From assembly GCF_003473485.1 (NCBI RefSeq), contig NC_053045.1, forward strand, positions 46,046,494-46,110,493: DNA of 64,000 nt. Reading direction: 5' to 3'. The DNA comes from Medicago truncatula. Its lineage: Eukaryota; Streptophyta; Magnoliopsida; Fabales; Fabaceae. The position numbers were made by a program, and so were the translations under genes. Below, piece after piece: positions 16,598 to 27,703 of the stretch. A model generated the notes under the pieces. That model searched no databases, had not been told where the DNA came from, and saw nothing but the letters and a program-made list of their open reading frames with translations. Positions within the stretch are counted from its first letter, which is position 1, and every line of letters begins with the position of its first letter.

Positions 16598-16896
16598 ATA
16601 ACAATTTACTCTCTCCAGTCATATTTATAAGAGAGATTTAGGTCAACAAAAATTGATGTATCTGATTAAAAAATTGGACAAGATACATTGTTTATCTCAA
16701 GTATATAAATTAAGTCATGTGTGGGCAACCTAAAAATTAATGTGGGATCAATTCAAAAAAATTGTTTACATTATTGATTAAAAAAATTGACAAAGAGTGA
16801 GGTCAGCTGAACCGAAAACTTTATACATGCATGTGTGCCTGGTTAGATGTGTGACAATGCATATGTCATATGTGGATTAAGCGAGTATATTTTATG

Positions 16897-17077
16897 AGTA
16901 GTGATATTTGAACAACTCATTTTAGACAACTTATGTGACAACTTATTTTTTCTCTTTTTTCATTAGTCAAAAACAATGGAGAGAGAAAAATGAAGAGAGA
17001 GAATAAGAGTATAATATGAGTATGAGAGAGAAAGTTGTCAAATGATTGTCACAAAATAGTTGTATAAATATCATTTT
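16897..17077. mobile_element. Small TIR element (MITE)
   Basis: Left arm GTGATATTTGAACAACTCAT and the reverse complement of the right arm (ATGATATTTATACAACTATT) align, followed in both by a GACAA...TGACAAC block. About 180 bp, no coding capacity. Confidence 0.55.
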
Positions 17078-17142
17078 TCATATTTTATAGTTCATGTAGT
17101 TAAATTGTTTCTTACACTTACACATGCTAATCACAAGACTTA

Positions 17143-17800
<658 letters not shown>

Positions 17801-18377
17801 GTTTAAAGATTGTAGAGCTTCAATGAAATCACGGTGCAACCGTAATTTAGCCAAACTCATCCAATCAAAACATGCATTTCGCTTCTGCATGCTATTTGTG
17901 TAAGCTTAACAATTAGCAGCAGCGGCAGCAGCCTTCTTCCTAGTTGCCATCAACTGTGTAGTTATTTCAAACAAATTGTTACATTACTTCCGTGATAGAC
18001 AATGATGTCATTTGTAAAATTGTCGATGACATTTTTTTCCTATCATGGAAATAACGTAATTGAATCCCTTGATATCTTTGAAACTAGAAGTCAACCTACA
18101 TTGAGCAATCTCAAGCAACAAGGAATGTTGTAAAGTAGGAGGAAGTTACCAGAGAAAGGACTGTGCAGAGGTAGCAGAGTTTATCTACTAATCAAATTTG
18201 ATACATATTATGGATTTTTACACAATGTTCGACACAAGATGGCATGTTAACCCTCAAAAAACACCAAATGAGCAAAGAAAATTAGACAATCACAAACGAG
18301 AATTCCTCACTTTTTTTGGTCTGAACTCCTCAATTTGCTATAAATAACCAATGAACAAATGCAATCTCAACTGTTAC
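17801..18377. other. Spacer between BBE relic and FAH copy b
   Basis: Contains the 3' flank of the minus-strand FAH copy b; 18300-18377 resembles the equivalent flank of copy a. No gene or clear repeat seen in 17850-18290. Confidence 0.4.
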
Positions 18378-20847
18378 TTATCTACGTTTGGCATCCACTT
18401 TTGATGGAGGAGGAACCGTTCCAAAAACCTTATCCCATAGTGGTGAAGTGATGCCAAATCCAAGGCTCTGGACCCTGTAGTGATGATTCAGGTGGTACTT
18501 CTGCAAAATAAGGAAGGAACGATTACTTGTCTTTTTAAGGCTTGCAAGATTTAGATAATTGTTAATGGATCATCATAAAGAAAGTGCAGCAATGTGATGT
18601 TAAAAAAAAAAAAAAAAAACGGCATGCACCATCATATTCTGAGTAGGAGCTGTTTATCTTTCACCAAAAAGGTCACTGTTGTTACTAAAGAATATAAGGA
18701 CCAAATTTCTTTAAAATAGTTGATAGAAGAATGCTATTATGTTTTGTGACCCAAGTTTAAAAGACCCGCATGGATAAATGAAACGGAAAAGAATGTCTCG
18801 GTAATAACTGCGTATGAAATTGAAGTCCTTCAATTCCTAATCAAATTGCTTAGTGGTAAATGCTAAAAGACCAGCTTTTGATCAACTAATATGTCTGGCT
18901 TTGGTAAGGTAAACTATACAATGGTTATTAATTGACAAGATGATTTTGCAAAAGTAACACACTGGAGCAAGGGAAAGTGCTTATACCTTGAGATTTTTGG
19001 GCACATCACTCTTTGGTTGACCATGATGTAAGTAGTAATGTGTGCAATCATACATCACATAGCCCAACAAAATGCCTCCAAACACAGCAGGAGCAATTGA
19101 AGGAGGGAATACAAGCTTCACTGAGGACCAGATCTGGACAATGCAGACAAAAATGCTAGCATCAATTCATTGAACAAATATAATTTCATGTTTAATGAGA
19201 TATTGTCAATATTTCTTCTATAGGAGATATCCTATGAAGAGCTGCTATACCATTCATGTACTGCACTCTCTTCTCTACTAGAAATGAAGAGCTGCTTCTC
19301 TTAGATTACATATCATTCAAAACAAAGACATGTATTTTTGGCTAGTTGAAACGGATGAACTTAGTTTAATTAATGTGTCTTTCTCGTTTAATAAGGCGTA
19401 TGAGTTGTCTGGTAGCAATACATGAAGGTATCCCAACCTCCGCATTTGACCCTAACATTACTTTTTTCCTTGTCTAATACTAATAGACTTCTATATCACC
19501 GACAAGTATGTCAAATATCATAACACATCCTCAAGATTTCAAAGTACTTAACATGGTACTTCTGATACCAACATCAATTGAATTGGTAAAAGTATCTAAA
19601 ACGAAATCCTAAGGTTGCTATCCCATTCATTCCTTCAGATGACTAAACAATGACATTTGAAATCCATCATTAAGACTAACACCACAGTTATGAATCTTAT
19701 GATGAACTAAAATAGCACAAAACACGCACAAAAACAAAATACTAATGTATAATTTCTACATGTATTAAGACATAGGGAAAATAGAATAAATGATACTTGA
19801 AATGATTATAGGCCTCCATAATAAAGAGTTTATATAAAGGTGAAGTTACTATTGATTCAAATTACCAGAGAAACAATGTCACAATTATCTTTAGAGGTAA
19901 CAAAATCATGCATATAATGAAAAGGCATTATTTAGAATGAACAAAAGAAAAATGTAGAAAGGGGTATACCATGTAGGCTATTAAAGCAGCTCCAGCTGGT
20001 GGAAAAACAAGTCTTAAGCTATCCATAGGGTGCTTATGGTGGCAACCATGGAGAAGATAATGCATTGTATTTCCCCAATAGCTCTTAGTTTGAACATGGA
20101 AAAGAAAACGGTGCAACAAGTATTCGGTCAATGTCCATACAAAAATGCCGAGAAGCACGAAAAGAGGGAGGTGAGGAACAGGGAGTCCCAATCTGAAAGA
20201 GCTATAAATGAAACAAGATGCAATTGGAATCCAAATAATTGGAATCACCCACCAAGCAGTTCGCGTGAAAACCTGTTCCAACAACACAAATCTTAATAAT
20301 GTAATTAATTTCGATACAATATTGTTTGTTGAAAACCAAAATCTTCTACAACCAATTCCAGAGACTAATCTCTCGAGTCAGGTAAAACCAGCATAATCAA
20401 TTTTAATGAATATGGTCATGAATGATGAAAATTTAATGTAGGTAGGGTAGGGTAGGTACCTCCAAGATATTGCTATGAAAGAAACGAGGGCCTTCCTTGC
20501 CCATAATAGGTTGATGAACCCATTTATCATAATCTTCACCAAGATGACCAACCTGTCATATAGTGTTGTCAATTCAATTGTAAAATAAAGTAAATTCTTA
20601 AGTACTCTGGAGTTTGATTGAGTACCGGTACGCATTAGTATTACAAATAGAGATGACATAATAAAAATGTGATGTGTCGGGTGTCGGGCATTAAATGTCT
20701 GGAGCTAGCTCAGAGATACTCACATTTAGTGTCTAACACGACTCGAATAGGATTAATCTATGAAAACAAAAAATAAAAGTGAATTGAGTTGGTTACCTGG
20801 CAAACAAGGGGTTTATTCAAATCAACAACAAATTTGTTTGCAACCAT
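18378..20847 (-). CDS. FAH: Dihydroceramide fatty acyl 2-hydroxylase, FAH1/FAH2 type (copy b)
   Basis: Five exons: 20797-20847, 20460-20552, 19970-20272, 18987-19133, 18378-18500, giving 238 aa. Exon lengths (51, 93, 303, 147) equal those of copy a; the last is one codon longer and ends KRR. All His boxes are canonical: [25 protein letters not shown] and HLNHHYR. Function as for copy a: ER sphingolipid acyl-chain 2-hydroxylation with cytochrome b5 as donor. Family knowledge links Arabidopsis FAH to BAX inhibitor-1 and cell-death control. Intron 3 is about 0.8 kb and free of the large insertion found in copy a. This copy retains the consensus Asn in the last box and is the more conservative of the pair. 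Confidence 0.92.
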
Positions 20848-22057
20848 TTTGCAACTGAAAAACAAGAAAAATTAGGATTCAAAAAATAATAATAATAATA
20901 ATAATAATAAGCAGAAGCAGATCTGGAAAATGAAATGAAGATGAAACACGAACCGAGGAGATCTGAGAAAAGAAGTGTTAAGTCTCCCTCTTTGAAAGAG
21001 GGAGGCTAAAATCTCAACAACTGAATTGAAATCTAAGTTTGTGAATGAATGAATAATGTGATGATATAATTATTATTATATGTAATCTAAATTAAGGGTA
21101 ATTATGGAGGATGGGGCATGTGATCCACACGTTGAACAAAAAGACAACCTCATAATAGAATTCAAATATACAAATACAGCATACAGATTAAACCGCTTAT
21201 CGACCTTTCGTGTCAAACGTGTTTATTACAGGTTGTTCCCTGTTTTTTCTTGTATTTTTTCTTAAACCCCCCAAATGTTTTTTTTTGTTTTTGCTCTTTA
21301 GTCCTCTTATTTTATAGTATCTTCACTTAACACTACAACAACAAAAAAATGTTGTTCCAAACATGATGATCTGGAAGAAAAATGAGAAAGATCATTGGCA
21401 CAAGTGAGGGCGTGGGGTATGTTTTGGGGACGACACAGTTGTAAATTGGGGACGACACACTGTATCAGAAAAACAATCCCCTCTCCGCCCACAAGATCTT
21501 TCTTATTGCAATGCAAGTTGTATTAATTCAACTCGTGACAGCTCTGTTATTTCAACATCAAATGTGACACGTAGTGTTTATTTATACGCAAGGTTTTAAC
21601 TTTTATTTTACTTTAAGTTTTAAAAAGTTTTATTTATGTCGATCTAAGATTTGTGGTGTGGAAAGAGGTGAAAACTTTGAGTTGTAGTAGGTCTTCGATT
21701 TGTGGCATCTTCTTTTTTCGGAGAGGATGATATATCTAGAGGAATGGGCGTGGTTCAATTTGACGATGAAAGTTGAATTCAACAAAACTAAATTATTTAC
21801 TAAAGTGTTTTAAACCAAACGAGTATTATTGATACTTTTAAAAAAAAAAAAATGAAGAAAAAGAAAAAAAAAAAAATTTGAATTTTAGTGAACTGAATTG
21901 TTTCAAACGGTTTTGAATTGAACTGAACTCTTTTAAACTGAATAATTTTAGAACTATTAGTAATAGTTCTGTTTTTTTTGTTTCAATTCAGTTCAATTAA
22001 GCAGTTCATTTTTTTGGTTTTTTTGCCCACCCTTAAATATATCAACAAATACATTTT
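20848..22057. other. Promoter side of FAH copy b and spacer
   Basis: 5' flank of FAH copy b with an (AAT)n microsatellite at about 20886-20911. From 21060 to 22057 AT-rich spacer with homopolymer runs; open frames there are short and without domains. Confidence 0.45.
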
Positions 22058-22660
22058 TTTTTTTTTTACAAAAACAAAACGATATTCATTAAATTTAAAT
22101 TGAGAGAATATATTAGAATCGACGTTACTAAAAACGTAAAGAGTGAATCTGCAAACAAACTCATGACATTCAAGTAAATAACATACAATGGCAAAATGCA
22201 TACAAATAAACCAAGTTGTTTGGGCTCCACTGGCAAGGAGCTCCTTCCAAGGACGTATCCGGGGAATACTGGGTTGGATTCCCAGGGGGAACAACGCTTG
22301 GCCAGTGCGCATGGCTCTACGCACGAGCCGGATTAGTCGCCCACCTTTGGTGGGTCGGAAACCGGTGCGAAAGCAAAAATAAAATGCATACAAATAATAT
22401 TATAAAATTAAAATCAACAGAATACTCATGTCTCCGGATCTGCAACGTTGATGTCCAAATCATTGCTTGAATCTATGATTAACTAAGTTGATCTTTCAAT
22501 ATAAATCAAACAAACACCACAATAAGATGTGAAATCAAACAGCGCAAAGACAACGAACAACACAACGCCGCACTCAGACGACGAAATCACAAAAAAAAAA
22601 AACCAGAAGACAACACTTGATATATGTGAAAATCACTTGTTTAGATCGAAAGGAATGGAA
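22058..22660 (-). mobile_element. Poly-A-tailed short retroposon, copy 1 (interrupted by SINE)
   Basis: Read on the minus strand it runs from about 22660 (AAGTGATTTTCACATATATC) to a poly-A end at 22058-22069 preceded by TGAATATCGTTTTGTTTTTG. The same order of blocks (GTGATTTTCACAT, GATTTCGTCGTC, CATCAACGTTGCA, ATGAGTATTC, GCAGATT, ATGAAT) occurs in 26045-26450, so this is a dispersed, RNA-derived family. A SINE with its own target duplication sits inside (22210-22380). No protein domain recognised; it may be the 3' part of a LINE. Confidence 0.5.
22210..22380 (+). mobile_element. SINE copy A with 17-bp target duplication
   Basis: A 171-bp insertion flanked by the perfect 17-bp repeat AAAATGCATACAAATAA (22193-22209 and 22381-22397). 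The core (CAAGGAGCTCCTTCCAAGGA ... GAACAACGCTTGGCCAGTGC ... GGAAACCGGTGCGAAAGC) recurs at 24463-24606. A Pol III B-box-like element GGTTGGATTCC is visible, one base off the GGTTCGATTCC seen in the other copy. The overlapping open frames are chance. Confidence 0.8.
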
Positions 22661-22726
22661 AAAAAAAAAAAACAAGCAATATGGATGATTCTAGGAGAGA
22701 AGTTTGAGTTTCTCTTACTAAAAAAC

Positions 22727-24063
22727 TAGGCTAAAATATGTTTTTAATCCCTGCAAATATAGCGAGTTTGGATTTTGGTGCTTGGTATAAAAAAAAATAA
22801 TTAAACCCATCTCTCCAAATTTTTTTGCTTTTTAAAATAGTCTATGGCCCCACTTTCATGATGATTTAGCGCATTTTTGCATACTTGTCGTTAGCTTACC
22901 ATATCACTTTGTCCACTTGCCATCCACGTGGCATTTATTTCAATTAACTAATTTAATAAACATTTTTAAAAAACATAAAAAAAAAATTGTAATTAAAATA
23001 AATCAATCAAATTTTATTAATCTTTAAAAAAAAAGAGGTTTATTAATAAAAAAATCATTCATCTCTTTGCTGCCCAGAATTTGCAGAATAAAAAATTCAT
23101 CCTCCTCTCCCAAATTCCAATTTCTAGGTCTGCATCTACAACACTTCACACATACATTCATCTTCACAAAATACATACTAAGAAAAAATGAATCCCACTC
23201 ACAGAAACATTTGCAGTACCAAGCCATAAACAAATTCATCTGTGAACCAGTCTTTGCTCTTTTCATCTTCGATAACCACCACCGCAGTCTTTAGCTTTTA
23301 TGAACAGCGTCACCATGGGAAGAGGAAGATGCGACCGTCGCCGGAGTCGTGGACAACTCCGGTGATGGTTTTATGGGAAGGTACCGTCGCTACTTATGAA
23401 GGGATTGTGGTTACTGCTCGTCGCAAAGGTGTTTCACCAGAGCATTACTGTTCATTGGAGGTCGCGAGACAAGATGGTGGATTGAGGCGGCGCAAACCCA
23501 GATTTGGTTCTGTCCAACACAATGAACCTCGTGTCCGCCGCCGAGTAAGCCTAGATCTTATGAGAGGGGCTTTGTTTCAATGATTCTAAACTTATTCCTG
23601 CAAATCCAAGATGGGAATAAAATTTACCACCTTTCAATGATTGAGGAAGAAGAATGATGATGGAGGATTAGAGGATGAATGTGTTTGTTCCATTGAAAAA
23701 GAAGCATGGAAGGAAAGAGGGGAAAATGGGGGAACCACAAGATTTTCCCCTTTTCTTCAGTTTTATTGTTTTTTAATTAATTAAAATTTAATTGTTTTAT
23801 TTTAATTGCAAAATTATTTTTTCTGTTTTTTAAAAATGTTTATTAAATTAGTTAATTGAAATAAATGTCATGTGGATGCCAAGTGGACAAAGTGACACGT
23901 CAACTAATGTCATGTATGCAAAAATGTGCCAAATCATCAGTTAAGTGGGGTCAGAGACTATTTTAAAAAACAAAAATATTGCAGGGATGGATTTAAAAAA
24001 AAAAAATTACGTGGGACTAAAACCCAAATTCGTTATATTTGTAGGGACCAAAAATATATTTTA
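22727..24063. mobile_element. Mutator-like TIR element, Pack-MULE-like
   Basis: 1.34-kb element flanked on both sides by the 10-bp repeat ACTAAAAAAC (22717-22726 and 24064-24073), close to the 9-bp duplication of Mutator elements. Inverted repeats of about 270 bp: left TAAAATATGTTTTTAATCCC, right end reverse complement TTAAAATATATTTTTGGTCC, with matching inner blocks (ATCCACGTGGCATTTATTTC on the left). No transposase. The interior (about 23290-23590) is distinctly GC-richer and carries an open frame. Confidence 0.8.
23329..23583 (+). other. GC-rich open frame inside the Mutator-like element
   Basis: About 85 codons from the Met at 23329 (MRPSPESWTT...), part of a frame open from 23242, basic and Arg-rich (LRRRKPRFG, RVRRRVS) with no family I recognise. 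Base composition differs from the TIR arms, as expected of a captured host fragment. It could equally be non-coding. Recorded as a possible captured gene piece, not as a gene. Confidence 0.3.
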
Positions 24064-24073
24064 ACTAAAAAAC

Positions 24074-25017
24074 GAAGGTCGGTTAATATTATTTAGTTGA
24101 CTTTTCTATATCAATGAATACTCTAACGAATAAGTAAGAATGCATCAAATATGGAAAGTATTTTAGGTTGAAAAATGTGTATATGTGGAGAGATTATGAG
24201 TTAGCTTTTATATTGAGCAACTAGGTTTCTAGCTATTTTTTAACTTGTTTCTGATGGACTCTTAGAATATCCACAATGGTAGTTTTTTAATAGAGATTTT
24301 TTAAATGAACCCCACATTACATATCACTTATTTATAATATTTTAATAAAAGTATTTATTAAAGACTCAATGACTCCAATAGAAATACATTAATAAGGACT
24401 CCAATGAAAAGTACTTAAATAAGCCCCACTAATTTTACATCATTAAACAAAAATAATTTATGGCAAGGAGCTCCTTCCAAGGACGTACCCGGGGAATACC
24501 AGGTTCGATTCCTAAGAGGAACAACGCTTGGCCAGTGCCATGCCTCTACGCATGAGCCGGATTAGTCGTTCACCTTTAGTGGGTTGGAAACCGGTGCGAA
24601 AGCCAAAAAAATAAAAATACTGAAGGAGATAATATAAGAGATAAAAGAATAAATTTAGATCTAAAAACTTGTGATTTTCATGTTAACACATAATTTTAAG
24701 TTTCTGCTTTTATGCGGTTCAATAACAAAAGAAAAACTTTATACTTTTCAGTTTTTCATTAGTAAAAAGTATGTTTTTACTTGGTTTGTTCCATTGATAA
24801 TGATCAACTAGATAGACAAAAATGTCTGTCTGCAGCCACAGAAGGGTCATTGCTATGCTATATTGCGCATCCTTTGTGATTTCTGCAGCTCGTGAGCTTG
24901 AATGAGAATAACGTTAGGCTCTGATTGATTGGTTTTAAAGCTATGAATGGTGAATGTTTGATCATAATAGTGGACGGGTTTGGACTCATCATGAGTTATC
25001 AGTTAACGTTGAAAAAT
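24074..25017. other. Spacer upstream of the U4 gene
   Basis: AT-rich DNA containing SINE copy B (24463-24606). The rest holds nothing I can define. Confidence 0.45.
24463..24606 (+). mobile_element. SINE copy B
   Basis: Same family as 22210-22380: CAAGGAGCTCCTTCCAAGGA, an intact B-box GGTTCGATTCC, GAACAACGCTTGGCCAGTGC and GGAAACCGGTGCGAAAGC in the same order. Flanking direct repeats are not clear in the A-rich surroundings. Confidence 0.7.
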
Positions 25018-25067
25018 GTCCCACATCGCTAAGCTGAGAACAAAATGTGATACACAGCTATATAAAA
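25018..25067 (+). promoter_or_regulatory. Plant snRNA promoter: USE plus TATA
   Basis: The upstream sequence element GTCCCACATCG lies at 25018-25028 and a TATATAAAA box at 25059-25067. The spacing of about 30-33 bases is that of plant Pol II snRNA genes (the Pol III U6 type is about 10 bases shorter). The U4 RNA start follows about 30 bases after the TATA box. Confidence 0.85.
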
Positions 25068-25092
25068 CCGAAGCTGAATGGAAGTATTAAGC

Positions 25093-25232
25093 ATCTTTGC
25101 GCTTGGGGCAATGACGCAGCTAATGAGGTTCTAACCGAGGCGCGTCTATTGCTGGTTGAAAACTATTTCCAAACCCCCTCTTAGGCCTAGGTTTTGCCTT
25201 GGCCTTTGAGAATTTCTGGAAGGGCTTTGGGG
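25093..25232 (+). ncRNA. U4: U4 spliceosomal snRNA
   Basis: Begins ATCTTTGCGCTTGGGG and contains the hallmark U4 5' stem-loop with its kink-turn (CAGCTAATGAGG ... CCGAGGCGCG) that binds the 15.5K/SNU13 and PRP31 proteins, the segment ATTGCTGGTTGAAAAC that pairs with U6, and an Sm-like site AATTTCTGG near 25211-25219. Its partner is U6 in the U4/U6.U5 tri-snRNP, in the nucleus. The promoter (USE and TATA) is ideally placed, and a 3' box CA-N5-AGTCCAA (25243-25256) matches the plant consensus CA(N)3-10AGTNNAA. The mature 3' end is approximate (plant U4 is about 150 nt). All parts are present, so this is likely an expressed gene rather than a pseudogene. Confidence 0.88.
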
Positions 25233-25242
25233 TAAAGTCCTA

Positions 25243-25256
25243 CAATTTTAGTCCAA
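25243..25256 (+). terminator. Plant snRNA 3'-end box
   Basis: CA followed by five bases and AGTCCAA, fitting the Pol II snRNA 3'-end formation signal CA(N)3-10AGTNNAA a short distance after the U4 coding region. Confidence 0.7.
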
Positions 25257-26044
25257 TTGTTTGAAAAAATGCCTTGAGTTTCTTTCAAAAATTGAGAACT
25301 CATAGCTATAAAGGTTTAAATATGTTTTTATGTCCAGTCCTTTTAAAATTTTAATTGTAATTTTAGTCACTATAATATTATAGTTTTAAAGAATAGTCTT
25401 AATTTTGAAAACTTTTTAATGAATACTTTTAGTCTTTTAAAATAGTTTCTATTAAATGCAAATAGGTGAATAATTTTTTTTTAGGGACTAAAAATATATT
25501 TAACTCAATTTTTTTAAAAAAATTCTCAATGTTAAATGGTATGATTAAATTACCATTTTTTTCTTTTTTCTTTTTCATTTGTGTGTTGATTAAATAAAAA
25601 AATTTCTTTTTCATTTGTCCCTTTTCCATACTTTTTAACCCAAGATTGGTGATGTAACATATTTTAAATTAGGTGTCATACGATCTGATGATGTTGAATC
25701 ATCACTGAAATTAATATAAAACTTTTTAAAAACTTCAATTTAAATATCACCCTTTTTAAGTTCAAAAATCTGAAAGAGAAAACCAAAGTCCAAAAATGCG
25801 TGAATTTATTTTTTGTGGTGGTTGGGGTTTGAACCTCAAACCTGAGCTGAGCTCACGAGGACAAAAAAAAAAATGTGTGAATTTAAAATTGGAGGATCTA
25901 TTTCCTGAGTGATTGAAAATAAGGTGACCAATATTATAATTAAGTCAATTTATAAAAAAAAAAAAGAAAAATCAGGTTTTAGGGAATTATTTTGAAACTA
26001 CTAAATATATTTTTGAAGGAAAAAATTCTTGAATAACAAAAAAA
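25257..26044. other. Spacer between U4 and retroposon copy 2
   Basis: Contains the small MITE at 25311-25507 and a possible SINE fragment at 25806-25860 (minus-strand B-box GGTTCAAACCCC). Otherwise AT-rich with A-runs; nothing else seen. Confidence 0.4.
25311..25507. mobile_element. Small MITE related to the Mutator-like TIR ends
   Basis: Left AAGGTTTAAATATGTTTTTA and right reverse complement TTGAGTTAAATATATTTTTA are inverted termini resembling those of the elements at 13256 and 22727, but only about 195 bp apart. Probably a deletion derivative. Confidence 0.5.
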
Positions 26045-26450
26045 ATATTTTTTTTTACAAATATAAATGATATTAATTCATTCAAATTGATATAGCACAT
26101 CGATCCAAATGCAAATTTGCTAAAAATAAAAAAGATAAATCTGCGAACAAATTCATACCATCCATGTTAATAGCATAAAATAACAAAGTAGAAAAAGCCT
26201 ACACGTATGACTATATTCAAGTCTCCGGAATACTCATGCATCAGGATTTGCAACGTTGATGACGCCAAAGTCATTGATTGGATCAGCACTAGATCAAAGT
26301 TGATATGACAATCTGAACGGAATAAATACCTGAACAAACAAGAAAGACAAACAACGTCGTAAGAAGACGACAAACAAAACAATATTGCACTAAGACGATG
26401 AAATCACGAAATAAAAAACGAAATAAATGTGAAAATCACTTATTTCAATG
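26045..26450 (-). mobile_element. Poly-A-tailed short retroposon, copy 2
   Basis: Diverged relative of 22058-22660 in the same orientation: GTGATTTTCACAT, GTGATTTCATCGTC, CATCAACGTTGCA, ATGAGTATTCCGGAGAC, TTTGTTCGCAGATT, GAATGAATTAATATC, then an A-tail at 26045-26057. No SINE insertion here. No domain recognised. Confidence 0.45.
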
Positions 26451-26539
26451 AAAGGGAAAAAGAAAACGAGTTGGTGGGTGAAGAAGAAAAAACTAGGGTT
26501 TTGACGACGCCTCACAAGGAGCAAGTGTTTATTAAAAAA

Positions 26540-27703
26540 AAAATTATATACGTTCCAAAAAGTCTTTGTGATGAGATTGATCGAAAAATGTAGTGGGTTC
26601 ATATGGGGAGATTCCCCCAACACAGATGCTCCCGTCTTGCTTCATGGACAACAATCTACACCCGAAAAAGCTTTGGTGGATTGAGGATTTGTTCATCCCG
26701 TGACATGAATATTGCAGCCATGATGAAAGTTGGTTGGTCCTTGAGTAAGAAAAATGATGTGCTTTGGGTAAAAAATTGTCAAAGCTAAATATAAACATGG
26801 TCATTATTTAATGCCTTGAATTCAGGTAAGGAAACCAGGATTGAACCTATGGCGTGGGATATGTAAGAATTGGGATAAGGTTAGCCAAAACCTTATTTGG
26901 AGAGTGGGACAAAGAAGAGATATTAACTTCTAAAGGGATCCCTGGGTACCAAATGTTGGAACTCTTGAATCTCATGCTCTACTTCCTATTCCTCATGATG
27001 CCTCTAGTAAATCAGCATCCAACTTTACAAATAATAATGGGTCTTGGCTACTGCATAAGTTTGACAGAATGCTGCCACATAACATTACTAACTCTATCAA
27101 ATATGTTCCCGCCCCTCACTTGGATGCTCCAGAAGACTCTTTGGCTTGGAATGGTACCCCTAATGGTGAGTTCTCGATAGATGCCGCCTATGATTCCCTT
27201 CATAACCACCCTTCTCCCTTGCACAACATGCTTTTTACCCGCATCTGGAAATGGCAGGGACCTGAAAGAATTAAATTTATGCTATGGAAAGTTGCTAGAA
27301 GCATTCTCCTCGCAAATCTTGCAAGGAAAAAAAAAAGGTATGACACCTACTTACTGCGCCATATTTGCAAATTAGAGACCGAATCTATCATCCACACTCT
27401 TAGAAACTGCACCTTGGCGAAAGAACACATGGATGAAGTTACTTGATCCCACTGTCCAATATTTGTTCACTACCAACGACCTGCAAAACTAGATGTATGA
27501 GAACCTATCCAGGAAAGTTCGAGGTAATTGGATCATAGTTTTTGTTGTGACCATTGATACTTTATGGTTTGCTAGAAATAATTACATTTTCAACAACTTT
27601 ATTTCCTCCACAACCACTTCTCTTCATATGATATATGCTATGATAGCAAATAGCAAATATCTGAGAGTGCCAAAAGCGTATAGAAATATTTATGCTACGC
27701 CTG
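26540..27703 (+). mobile_element. L1-type LINE, 3' part of ORF2 (left segment)
   Basis: Translations in shifting frames give the plant L1 ORF2 region after the reverse transcriptase: SLCDEIDRK, HRCSRLASWTTI, GGLRICSSRDMNIAAMMKVG, then a zf-RVT domain (WKWQGPERIKFMLWKVARS, HICKLETESIIHTLRNC) and a W..ARN motif (27560-27590). Several frameshifts and stops, 5' truncated. The coding similarity continues at 29503 after an inserted second LINE. Confidence 0.8.

Noticed and set aside
22188-22470. Open frames over SINE copy A
   Set aside because: They follow the SINE sequence, which recurs with a different frame content at 24463; not protein-coding.
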